Positions 18,401-25,567 of a stretch of 64,000 nucleotides of DNA are shown in pieces. Under the pieces are notes generated by a model. That model ran no database searches. It saw nothing but the letters and a program-made list of their open reading frames with translations, and was not told the origin of the DNA. Origin of the DNA: Halogeometricum limi (GTDB taxonomy: Archaea > Halobacteriota > Halobacteria > Halobacteriales > Haloferacaceae); the NCBI RefSeq assembly GCF_900115785.1, contig NZ_FOYS01000003.1, forward strand, positions 434,001 to 498,000, given 5' to 3'. Every line of letters starts with the position of its first letter. The stretch's first letter is position 1. The position numbers were made by a program, and so were the translations under genes.

Positions 18401-18923
18401 ACTCGCCAGTCACCGCCGCGCTGCGGACGCGCTCCCAGGGGCGATACAGTGCATCGACCGGTACTTCGAGTTAGATCTTCCCAGCTACGAGATTGTTGAC
18501 GCGGAGCGGGAGTTCGAACTCGACATCGATGGACACGAACTCGTCGGCTACATTGACGCTGTCTACCGGACGCCAGACGATGAGCTGGTCGTCATTGACT
18601 ACAAGGCGACCGAACGCCACCGCGATTTGGAGGACGACAAGCAACTCCCAATCTACTTGTTAGCATGTCGTGACCTGTACGACGACCCAGTGATGCGTGC
18701 TGGGTACGCGTACGTCGGCGAAATCGGGCCGAAGGTTGAAACGCGAACGTTCAGTGGCAGTGATCTGCAAGCGGTCAGGGACGACGTGACGACGTCGATG
18801 ACTCGCATTGCCGAGTTCTCGTTCGGACGGTACACTGCTGGTGAGCACTGTCAGTGGTGCCAACACAACCAACTAGCCTGCGCGCCGGACTCGTTCACTG
18901 TCGGTCCAGGGTTCGAGGAGTGA
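15462..18923 (+). CDS. AddA-like UvrD/SF1A helicase with C-terminal Fe-S PD-(D/E)XK nuclease
   Basis: The 1,153-residue protein has a full set of SF1A helicase motifs: a Q motif near QQETI (24-28), Walker A AGAGTGKT (40-47), DEFQD (368-372), GDDDQAIYEWRGA (394-406) and MTVHKSKGLDFP further on, with an arginine-containing VGITRAEDV segment. The last about 220 residues are a RecB-type nuclease: CPRSHYLDY, a LLFHDTAE histidine, a GYIDAVY aspartate, VIDYKA, and a final CQWCQHNQLAC cysteine group for an Fe-S cluster. This is the composition of AddA, although the family also includes UvrD-Cas4 fusions. As last gene of the Argonaute operon, joined by a 4-base overlap, it probably supplies unwinding and strand degradation at DNA ends. 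Confidence 0.88.
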   Translation: MSGDSDAYPSWFPVPEEDVSPEPQQETIIDADAYPMRVLAGAGTGKTFTMVRKVEHLIDEENVSPDRILALTFTNNAADSMREKLNAKLGAAGYDIDAYTYHSICNEILTDYAYDAGIDPDFEVATDAEKYAIVLDVLDDIKYRSVKPNVYGGDGYASGAASKLLNFIGSMKRSGITPDDIDAFLGSADRVYELADLSERVEAIASDHLGGRSVSSVLNSLPDVRADLVEERDALGTDGMEASARDFLDRLVDLCDALEAAFEAHEAGERELPDNAYKLPKYLLGGYASGAPKGIPDSLDLELTDHLDSFLSDCLTARDLTAGYAAYERELDGRNLIDFDGLVVETAALMESPVGEEIAARWDYVFCDEFQDTDRLQFDLVTSLVTDDNLFVVGDDDQAIYEWRGAHVANITDELDRAFAALTDEPLEENFRSRQPILDLANEAIQKLDHRERHKTLKRVDEPEYDGDTIATVELPDEDDADGAAQLRTVVQNLLSGAAESLDEAYDPGDIALLVRKNDHATPVIEEFEDAGIPYQVAGDLATESVGVGTVTAYLKALARPDDEVSWNRVLLMRYRLCDKDLRTLNAGDDSLVDTLRETPLDEFEEPDRVAEARKHVTELLDIRDSASLSHLYRELTDVTNIEWYLSEQERRDLAQLEDIIEQYGDSTVQPPLTPEFIDSLEHYDSLFDESGSSPTSQPDVADDAVNVMTVHKSKGLDFPVVLIPQVTADEWSPSSRTYDALETSLSDGAEAAFAEDFVERDARETRRVFHVGITRAEDVLVLQGGTEGDDDTADVHPVSEAVDEILPSRIPWQPERGQLPIWTDVLECLPDNAVDWTDTLASGTVGNIGGTVNHDGEELTVEAARDRVLALATASLSGDLSPRTERGTLQVASLTGPSTPSPSLSHSYTSLAAYEECPRSHYLDYVVNAFPDYQDTIGTSGAGDGVSQREIGLLFHDTAEQAAKQDAERREQWYGICERLASHRRAADALPGAIQCIDRYFELDLPSYEIVDAEREFELDIDGHELVGYIDAVYRTPDDELVVIDYKATERHRDLEDDKQLPIYLLACRDLYDDPVMRAGYAYVGEIGPKVETRTFSGSDLQAVRDDVTTSMTRIAEFSFGRYTAGEHCQWCQHNQLACAPDSFTVGPGFEE

Positions 18924-19230
18924 CCAGTCGAAACCGGGGAATTGGACGGACGGTAGTCCCGGCTCTCCGGCCTTGTTTTTCCCGAATCTTTCACCGGGCT
19001 TGATTCGGTACTCTGTTCACAGTCCAAGCAACTCTCGGTTGGGTCTGGTTGAGTCGTTTTGAGTTCGTGTCGTCTGCCAAGTTCCGCGCATCCTCGGCGG
19101 TGTGGTGGCATTACAAAGATTTCATCGAGGAAAGGAGGGATTCCCGGTGGTGCGCGCAGTGTGTTGATCGATTCACTGTCTTTCCGTGGGTGAAGTTACA
19201 GATAAATTGACATTATTGGCGATATGGTCG

Positions 19231-19261
19231 TGCTGTCAGTCGGGCAGGCATGCTGTCAGTC
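19231..19261. repeat. Tandem 11-base direct repeat, possible operator
   Basis: TGCTGTCAGTC appears twice with a 20-base spacing, about two helical turns, so a dimeric regulator could bind both on the same DNA face. It sits upstream of the 19321 TATA box. Only two copies are present. Confidence 0.4.
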
Positions 19262-19319
19262 CGGATTTTGCCTTTTAACGGGCTGTGACGTTAGAAATGA
19301 CGGTATCTCAGGGCTAACC

Positions 19320-19328
19320 CTTTAATAC
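19320..19328 (+). promoter_or_regulatory. TATA box for the 104-aa gene
   Basis: CTTTAATAC ends about 25 bases upstream of the ATG at 19353, consistent with leaderless transcription. Confidence 0.55.
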
Positions 19329-19352
19329 GACCAGATAATTTCCCGGTTTGCG

Positions 19353-19667
19353 ATGAAACGCGTCATCGACCGGAAACTGTACGACACGGACCGAGCCGAA
19401 GAAATTGCCCAGCATACCCCAAACAGGGATCGAGGTGACTTCTACTACCTCATCGAAACGCTATACAAGACCTCAAGCGGGGAGTATTTCCTCCACGGTG
19501 AGGGCGGTGCGGCGACCAAATACGCCAAGGCGTGTAGCGGGGGCGGCACGACTGGCGGTGCGGAGATCGAAGCTCTCGACGAGGAAACAGCGCTGGACTG
19601 GTGCGAAGAACACAGCATCGACGGTGAGATCGTCGTCGATGAATTCGATCATCTGATCGAAACGTAG
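19353..19667 (+). CDS. Small conserved protein of mobile elements, function unknown
   Basis: The 104-residue protein begins MKRVIDRKLYDTDRAEEIA and contains GEYFLHGEGGAATKYA and a Gly/Thr-rich turn, ending in acidic EIVVDEFDHLIE. I recognise this pattern (K-x-YDTDTA... FLYGEGGAxTKYA) from short proteins seen on plasmids, phages and integrative elements of bacteria and archaea, but no activity is known to me. It has its own leaderless promoter and precedes the DNA methylase by 74 bases. A hairpin of CCACTC/GAGTGG lies between them near 19690-19707. A regulatory or antirestriction role would be speculation. Confidence 0.65.
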   Translation: MKRVIDRKLYDTDRAEEIAQHTPNRDRGDFYYLIETLYKTSSGEYFLHGEGGAATKYAKACSGGGTTGGAEIEALDEETALDWCEEHSIDGEIVVDEFDHLIET

Positions 19668-19741
19668 CTCCAGCGGCTGCCTCGGAAATCCACTCCTCTC
19701 TGAGTGGCGGCGCACTGTGGATCGTTCCCGCAGCGAGGTGT

Positions 19742-22189
19742 ATGATAGACCCAGAAGTCAACAGACTCCACCGTCGAGGAGCGAGTTCCAACGCTCGTGC
19801 CTATACGTCGACACCCAGCCCGTCCCTGGTTACGAGCGGCGGGACAGATCACTCACCGGTCACCCCAGTGGGAGTAGAAGCGCGTCACAACGAACAGATC
19901 AACGCCGTCATCCGGCAACTCACGACTGACGGCCACGACATTCCGTCGCCGTTCTCGAAGAGGGAACTGTACCGTACTGCTGCCAGCGAAGGGTTTGAAG
20001 TGTGGAAGCCAGCGGTGAAGGACCGGTTCACCGACCGTGTGCTTGACCGACTCAACTACAAGTGGGATTCAGTCTCCCAAACATTCACTCCCGTCGTCAC
20101 GCAGGAACTCACCGAGGATATTCGAAATGCGGCGGGGACAATCACTCCTGCGTTCGACACTGGCCTGTCGGCATCACTTCGCAAGCAAGTTGACAAGTGG
20201 TGTGATTTGCATGCTTTCGATTCGTTCGCAACTGGTGCGGCACAGCGAACTGTTGCGCGCCACGGCGTCCTAAGTGTACTCTTGAAGGCGGTGCTCTACG
20301 AATGGTATCAGCGTCGCGGCGTCGTTGACCCCCTCTCAGATGCAGAACCACAAGCGTTCCAAAACGCGCATGAACGGACAAATGACGTAGCGTTCGATAC
20401 GTTTGTTCTCGATCACATTGCAGAGCTAGCTGATAGGGACGAACTGGCATCCGTGGTTGCTCACCGGGACCGGTTGCTCTACTCCACCCGACCAGCTGAA
20501 GACATTGGGCGAATCTACGCAGCACTCACGCCAAACGAGTACCGACAGTCACTCGGCCAGTTCCGGACCCCACCCGAAATCGCAGAGACGATGCATTCCT
20601 GGGCTGGCCGGGATGGGGGTCATCTCCTTGATCCGGGGATGGGGGCAGGTGTCCTGTCGAGCCCGTACCATCCACGTTGGGAGCTGAACACTGGTCCAGC
20701 GCACGTCGATGGGGTTGATCGCAGTTACCTCTCACGGCTCATGGGTGCTACCGCGTTAACCCTCTCCGGGCAGTCAAATACACCACACGCACGTGACTTC
20801 CTCAATCTTGAGCCGGACGACCTGCAACGTGACATCGGGGGGATCGTCTGCAATCCGCCTTACACGAGTGGCGATGCGCTGCCCAAAGAATACAAAGACC
20901 AGATGAACGCGAGGCTGGAGGAAACGACTGGGATTGACATCAGCGCTCGATCAGCGCTCTATACGTACTTCCTGTACCACTCTCGGTCGTTTTTGTCTTC
21001 AGGTGACCATGCAGCATACCTCACACCGGATAGCTTCCTCACGACTGAGTATGGAACACAGCTCAAGCAGTTCCTGCTGGATGAGTTCGCACTCAACGCG
21101 CTCGTGCAATTCGATCCTGAAGGAGAATCGGTCTTTGAGGACGCTCAGGTCACTGCCCTCATCAGCTTCGTAGAAGCGACCACTGACGATCCGGACGGAG
21201 TCACGCGCTTCATTCGCGTGGACGAGTCTATTGATTCGAGTGCGCTTCGTGAAGCAGTTCAACATGGTGACGAGGGCGAGACAGACTGGGGATTCATCAA
21301 TCACGTCCAGCAACAAGCGCTCTCACCGGACCGGAATTGGGCTTCGCTGTTCAATCCATGTGACGTCGATACATCCGGACTGACGCCGCTTGATGAACTC
21401 GTTACCATCCACCGCGGGAAGTCAACCGGGGACGTAGACCTCTTCTGCCTGACCCAGGATGATGTTGATGAGTACGGCATCCCCGAGCAAGACCTCGCCC
21501 GGCTCATCCGCCAGCCAAAACTCGTCAACGGATATGACTTCCGCGACGAGGACTGGGAGAGCTTACGAACTGCTGGAGAGGAAGTGTGGCTCTTAGACCC
21601 CGATGAACTACCTGCTGTCCGAGAGTCACAGTGGGAATTCAATAAGCAATTCCACTACGACGCAGATTCGTTGCCACGGAACAGCGCCGGTGAGGTCACA
21701 AGCACCGTGTCATATCTGCGGGACGGCGTACGCAAATGCGGAACAGCGGGGGCGAACGTACTCAAAACCCGTCCCTACTGGTATCGCCCCCGTCGACAAG
21801 CCTCGCCTCGGGTGTTGGTCCAAGACGCAGGCAGGGACGAATTCACCTTCGTGCTCAACGAGACGACAGCGAGGAACATCCACAACTTCCGCGGATTCTA
21901 CGACGTGCCCCTCGACGAAACTGAACTGAAAGCGTTGCTCGCATACTTGAATAGTCCCATTGGACAGCAAGTGATTCAAACACAGACCCAGACGCAGCAG
22001 GGCGGCTACGAGAAGCTCAGCATCAGCGCGCTCAAAACACTCCCCGTTATCGACCCGAGATCAATCGATGGGTCACTCGTAGAGACTCTCGCAGGACTGT
22101 TTGACGAACTACGTGAAACTGCCAGAGAGAGCGGAGACCGTGAGGTGGTCTTGAATCGTCTCAACAGTGTGGTTCGGCAGGTGCTGTGA
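19742..22189 (+). CDS. N6-adenine DNA methyltransferase with C-terminal target-recognition region
   Basis: The 815-residue protein has the class gamma N6-adenine methylase motifs: motif X GQFRTPPEIA (272-281), the SAM-binding HLLDPGMGAG (294-303), and the catalytic NPPY (371-374). The last about 300 residues resemble a TaqI/Eco57I-type specificity domain (for example GYDFRDEDWE). The N-terminal 250 residues are helical and show no PD-(D/E)XK nuclease motif. It is therefore a modification enzyme without its own cutter, and no separate restriction nuclease lies next to it. It may protect the island or the host from the neighbouring defence nucleases. The start is uncertain: the first 45 residues are low in complexity and a later GTG could be used. 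Confidence 0.85.
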   Translation: MIDPEVNRLHRRGASSNARAYTSTPSPSLVTSGGTDHSPVTPVGVEARHNEQINAVIRQLTTDGHDIPSPFSKRELYRTAASEGFEVWKPAVKDRFTDRVLDRLNYKWDSVSQTFTPVVTQELTEDIRNAAGTITPAFDTGLSASLRKQVDKWCDLHAFDSFATGAAQRTVARHGVLSVLLKAVLYEWYQRRGVVDPLSDAEPQAFQNAHERTNDVAFDTFVLDHIAELADRDELASVVAHRDRLLYSTRPAEDIGRIYAALTPNEYRQSLGQFRTPPEIAETMHSWAGRDGGHLLDPGMGAGVLSSPYHPRWELNTGPAHVDGVDRSYLSRLMGATALTLSGQSNTPHARDFLNLEPDDLQRDIGGIVCNPPYTSGDALPKEYKDQMNARLEETTGIDISARSALYTYFLYHSRSFLSSGDHAAYLTPDSFLTTEYGTQLKQFLLDEFALNALVQFDPEGESVFEDAQVTALISFVEATTDDPDGVTRFIRVDESIDSSALREAVQHGDEGETDWGFINHVQQQALSPDRNWASLFNPCDVDTSGLTPLDELVTIHRGKSTGDVDLFCLTQDDVDEYGIPEQDLARLIRQPKLVNGYDFRDEDWESLRTAGEEVWLLDPDELPAVRESQWEFNKQFHYDADSLPRNSAGEVTSTVSYLRDGVRKCGTAGANVLKTRPYWYRPRRQASPRVLVQDAGRDEFTFVLNETTARNIHNFRGFYDVPLDETELKALLAYLNSPIGQQVIQTQTQTQQGGYEKLSISALKTLPVIDPRSIDGSLVETLAGLFDELRETARESGDREVVLNRLNSVVRQVL

Positions 22190-22218
22190 ATTCAACTAAT
22201 TACGCTTTGTCGACAAGA

Positions 22219-22228
22219 CCTATATTTG
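22219..22228 (+). promoter_or_regulatory. Promoter of the integrase module
   Basis: CCTATATTTG lies about 35 bases upstream of the ATG at 22262. An upstream candidate start at 22226 would fall inside this TATA box, so the later ATG is preferred. Confidence 0.6.
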
Positions 22229-22261
22229 TTGCCGGGGAAGTCGTTCTTAGAAAATAGTTCC

Positions 22262-22690
22262 ATGCCAAACCACGTTGCGACGTACCCGACCGACGATCAG
22301 TTGGAGCGCTGGAAGCGTGAGGCCAACAAGATGGATATGTCGTTCTCCGAATGGGTACAGGGAATGGTCGAAGCGGGGATGAAGAACTTCACCCCCACGG
22401 TCGAACGTGACGAGGGCGTTCACGAACTCCGGGAACAACGGAACGACCTCCGTAAGGAATTAGAAACCACGCGGACGCGCGTCCGGGAGTTAGAAACCGC
22501 GCTCTACCAAGGAGAACGAGAAGCGATAGCCGAGTACGTCGAAAACAATCCAGGTGTCGAGTACAGCGAGATCGTCCAGCACATCATGAATTCGACTCCC
22601 GAACGGGTGAGTCGTCAATTGGACGTTCTTGACGGTGAACGTGTACAGCGCGATGGGGAGACATTCTATCCGACTGAGGGTGGAGAGTAG
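22262..22690 (+). CDS. Helical/coiled-coil DNA-binding-type protein, first gene of the integrase module
   Basis: From ATG 22262 the protein has 142 residues. It starts MPNHVATYPTDDQLERWKREA, with the short beta strand and helix typical of ribbon-helix-helix-like regulators (MSFSEWVQGMVEAGMK). A charged coiled coil follows (about residues 55-85, ELREQRNDLRKELE). The C-terminal 60 residues look like a winged helix (EYSEIVQHIM, ERVSRQLDVLDGERV). Similar small proteins stand directly before haloarchaeal tyrosine integrases. Its stop codon shares a base with the next gene's GTG. I infer a regulator or directionality factor for recombination. Confidence 0.7.
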   Translation: MPNHVATYPTDDQLERWKREANKMDMSFSEWVQGMVEAGMKNFTPTVERDEGVHELREQRNDLRKELETTRTRVRELETALYQGEREAIAEYVENNPGVEYSEIVQHIMNSTPERVSRQLDVLDGERVQRDGETFYPTEGGE

Positions 22691-23145
22691 TGGTTTCAAC
22701 AAAGATTGAGGAGCGGTTAGGAGTGTACAAGTCGATTTCAGAGGTGCCGACTGAGTACCGTCTGGAGTCGTTTGCCGCCGGCATCGAAGGCCAAGACGTC
22801 TGGTCGGAGTGGAACGAGATCCATTCTGATTCCAAGTGGAAGCGTGCGGAGGCACGTCGCGTCAAGGACCGGTGGAACGACCATCTCGAAAGTACGGGGA
22901 GGCACTACGCATTGGCAACGCCGGAAGACGTGGAGTCGTTCGTCGCTGGACTCCTCGACGAGGTTCAGCTTGAACGGGCGTACAAGCCGTACTGGTTGTT
23001 CCTTAAGCGGTTCTATCACTGGCTTGTTTGGCACACCGAGTACCCGCACAGATATAATCCAGTACTGATGGCTTCGGCCAACTATCCGGCGTGCGGTGAA
23101 GTCTGGGACTACGTTATGTCATTCGACAGAGATTCATTCAAATGA
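22690..23145 (+). CDS. Integrase core-binding-like protein without catalytic domain
   Basis: The 151-residue product starts at a GTG that overlaps the preceding TAG by one base, and it overlaps the integrase start by 4 bases. It is rich in Trp and aromatic residues and contains FYHWLVWHTEYPHRYNP. That resembles the helical SAM-like core-binding domain at the N terminus of haloarchaeal integrases. No tyrosine recombinase catalytic residues are present. A role as accessory DNA-binding partner of the integrase is inferred from resemblance and tight coupling. It might alternatively be a remnant of a second integrase. Confidence 0.65.
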   Translation: MVSTKIEERLGVYKSISEVPTEYRLESFAAGIEGQDVWSEWNEIHSDSKWKRAEARRVKDRWNDHLESTGRHYALATPEDVESFVAGLLDEVQLERAYKPYWLFLKRFYHWLVWHTEYPHRYNPVLMASANYPACGEVWDYVMSFDRDSFK

Positions 23146-24242
23146 CAAACGAAAAACGAAGAGAGATCGCTGACGCCTTCGGGAAAGACTTAGATCCTCT
23201 CTCGAAGTTAGAGCAGACCTTCGTCGAACACGAACTCAAACCATTCGACGCGGCACTGGACGATCTCATCGATTACGAAACAACGCCACAAGGAACCATC
23301 AACAACTATACGACGCCAATCAGACAGTGGAAGACCTTTATGGAACGCCATAATCGGCACCCAGCATGCCCGGCTGAACGCCACGTCGTCGAGTTCATCA
23401 CCTACCTCCGGAACGAACGCGAAAATTCGGACAACACGATCAAACCGAAGATTCGGCATTTGAATAGCGTGTTCAAATACTGGCAGTCCGACTCGGCGTT
23501 CCCACACGACGACGCGTTCAACCCGTTCGAGAAGGAGTTGCAGAAAGGGTACCTGTCACCCGAAGAGGCGAAAGAACCGCCGCGAGTCTCAGTACCTGAC
23601 CTCCGCGAGAAACTGCAAGACGTGAACCACTGGCGAGACCGGACCGTCATCGTGACGCAGCTGAAGCTCGGTCTCCGCGCAAGCGAACTGTGTAACATCA
23701 AGCTGTCAGAAATTAATATCCGGCATCAAGAACTGCGGGACCACTACGATGAGATGGGGACACACAGGCGAGTACGCGACCGACCAAACTCGGTCTACAT
23801 CCCCCCAGATCGAGAGCTGAACAAATCGAGTGTCCCCCGAGTGCTCCCGTTAGACGACGAGCTACGACTCCTCCTCATCGAATATCTACTAGTGAGGCCC
23901 GACAACGGGAAACCATGGGTGTTCCTCTCCCCGACCCGTCACAACCAGATGAACAACTCGAAGGTCAACGAAATCTGGAAAAATCACTTCCACCCGGAAT
24001 ACCAATTTGACGAGGACGACCCATACCGAAGTATCACCTCCCACTTTGGCCGGCACCGGTTCTCGACCTTCTTCCGGAACGAACGGGGTTGGCAGGAAGA
24101 AAAAGTCCAGTACATGACGGGGCACAAAGGCAGCTACGACAGCGACGAACACGACTCGCTCTCCACGTACGTCCACACGTACTACGAAGACATCAAAGAT
24201 CGATACCTCGACGAGGTGTATAAGTTCGGACTCGGTGTCTAA
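23142..24242 (+). CDS. Tyrosine recombinase (integrase)
   Basis: The 366-residue protein has an N-terminal core-binding domain (to about 140) and a catalytic domain. R179 (LGLRASEL), H301-x-x-R304 (SHFGRHRF), H328 (TGHKG) and Y343 (STYVHTYYED) fit the R-H-x-x-R-H-Y set, with Y347/Y348 as less likely nucleophiles. It should cut and rejoin DNA at the island's attachment sites. Its stop codon overlaps, tail to tail by 3 bases, that of the complete ATP-grasp gene, so the recombinase lies at the extreme right end of the island, as integrases usually do. Confidence 0.92.
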   Translation: MTNEKRREIADAFGKDLDPLSKLEQTFVEHELKPFDAALDDLIDYETTPQGTINNYTTPIRQWKTFMERHNRHPACPAERHVVEFITYLRNERENSDNTIKPKIRHLNSVFKYWQSDSAFPHDDAFNPFEKELQKGYLSPEEAKEPPRVSVPDLREKLQDVNHWRDRTVIVTQLKLGLRASELCNIKLSEINIRHQELRDHYDEMGTHRRVRDRPNSVYIPPDRELNKSSVPRVLPLDDELRLLLIEYLLVRPDNGKPWVFLSPTRHNQMNNSKVNEIWKNHFHPEYQFDEDDPYRSITSHFGRHRFSTFFRNERGWQEEKVQYMTGHKGSYDSDEHDSLSTYVHTYYEDIKDRYLDEVYKFGLGV

Positions 24243-25558
24243 CTCTCAGACGGCCCGAGGTATCCCCACGCCAGAAGGCGGTCGCCGTCCCCCTCGACCC
24301 ATCGCTCACCGATATCGTCACGGTAGTACATATTCGGCATCACGATGTCATCGATCCGGTCGTACGCCTGCTCACGCGCCGCCTGCATCGTCTCTCCTTT
24401 GCCCGTCACGACGATTGGCATCCCGTTATCCCCCGCAGCGCGCCACTGCCCGTCGATCTTCTTCGCGTCTTCAAGATGGATTCCCTCCCGACTCTCAGTC
24501 TGAAAGACCACGGCCGCATTCCGGGAGTTCTCATCGTACGTCTTCTCGTCATCGAACGGGAAGGGTGGCAGGACGACGCGGACGCCGATCTGGTACCCAT
24601 TGTGGACTTCCAATTCTGGGTCATTTCCATGCGCGAGGTCGTAGAAGAACTCCCCCGTCGACGACTCAATAGACTCTTCCTGGAGTGCGATTGTCGGGTA
24701 CCCGAACCGCGGGGTGAACTCCAACGGATAAATGCCGTTCTCGTTCACGATGCAGTTGATGTCGATGCTCCCAACGTAGCCTTCGTTAGCCAGCCAACCT
24801 TCGAGCTTGCCGAAGGTCTCTTGGAACAATTTGTTCTGAGAAGCCCAGAACATCGAGGTTCCCATCTCTCCGGTGGATGGTCCGATGTTTCCTGGGAATA
24901 ATTTCTTATGCTCAAAATTGAAATTGACCTGATCAATGAACTCCTCACCGTTGAAGAACCCACAAATAGCGATCTCGACGCCCTCGACTTTCCGCTGTAA
25001 CTGGAACCCTTTCATCCGATGCCCCCACGCCTTCTTGTAGGCCTTCAAGACGTCAACAACGTCACTACCATCGTCTTCGTTGCCGACATAGAGGAGCCGT
25101 TTGACGTTCTGGACTTCTCCGAGTGGTTTGATGACGTAGGGGGCTGGGTTCTCCTGGACATGCTGGATACCCGCATCGAAGTCGTGGAAGATGTGGTGCT
25201 CGATGGTATTGACACCGTGATCTTCGAGGATCTCCATCGCGTAGCCACGGTCTTCTTCGAGGTGGTCAGTGTTCGGCGTTCCTCCAACGACGGCCTTCCC
25301 TTGCTCACGGAGTTCGTTCGCAAGTTGACCTGTGCCGACATCCGAGCCAACCCAGATGTCGTCGAAAATGATGACATCAGCCCACTCAACATCTGCCCGC
25401 CAGTCATCCGTTTTCGGCACGAAACCATCGCCGATCTCCTTGTCGCTCTCGGCTTCGATGTGGTACTTCACGTCATGGCCCTCGCGGTGAACCTGCCACG
25501 CGAGGTCGGTGATCAGTGCGGCGTCGGCGGAAATGAACAGGAAGTGCTTGGATTCCAT
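24239..25558 (-). CDS. ATP-grasp ligase (PurD-like), complete copy carried by the island
   Basis: The 439-residue protein has an N-terminal preATP-grasp fold (HFLFISADAALITDLAW) and ATP-grasp features such as NPAPYVIKPLGEVQNVKR, DGSDVV, and late ELEFTPRFGYPT-like metal/phosphate residues (YPLEFTPRFGYP). It resembles phosphoribosylamine-glycine ligase-type enzymes, but it is not the usual PurD, which begins with a Gly-rich REHA motif. The real substrate is unknown. It is roughly half identical to the truncated gene at 25568-26263 and less GC-biased. An AT-rich TATTATATAATT near 25610-25623 could be its promoter. It looks like an incoming functional replacement for the host gene broken by integration. 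Confidence 0.8.
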   Translation of the reverse strand: MESKHFLFISADAALITDLAWQVHREGHDVKYHIEAESDKEIGDGFVPKTDDWRADVEWADVIIFDDIWVGSDVGTGQLANELREQGKAVVGGTPNTDHLEEDRGYAMEILEDHGVNTIEHHIFHDFDAGIQHVQENPAPYVIKPLGEVQNVKRLLYVGNEDDGSDVVDVLKAYKKAWGHRMKGFQLQRKVEGVEIAICGFFNGEEFIDQVNFNFEHKKLFPGNIGPSTGEMGTSMFWASQNKLFQETFGKLEGWLANEGYVGSIDINCIVNENGIYPLEFTPRFGYPTIALQEESIESSTGEFFYDLAHGNDPELEVHNGYQIGVRVVLPPFPFDDEKTYDENSRNAAVVFQTESREGIHLEDAKKIDGQWRAAGDNGMPIVVTGKGETMQAAREQAYDRIDDIVMPNMYYRDDIGERWVEGDGDRLLAWGYLGPSES

Positions 25559-25567
25559 TGTTGAGGT

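Larger units (their letters stand above)
18924..19352. other. 429-base intergenic region after the Argonaute operon
   Basis: No gene is supported here. A TTTTT run at 18976-18980 just after the AddA-like gene may end transcription. An 11-base direct repeat, TGCTGTCAGTC, occurs at 19231-19241 and 19251-19261 with a 20-base period, and lies about 60-90 bases upstream of the next TATA box. The leftward open frame across 18851-19111 lacks any recognisable protein features. Confidence 0.5.

Noticed and set aside
18851-19111. 86-residue leftward frame after the AddA-like gene
   Set aside because: It overlaps the end of a well-supported gene and has no recognisable fold, promoter or ribosome binding site.
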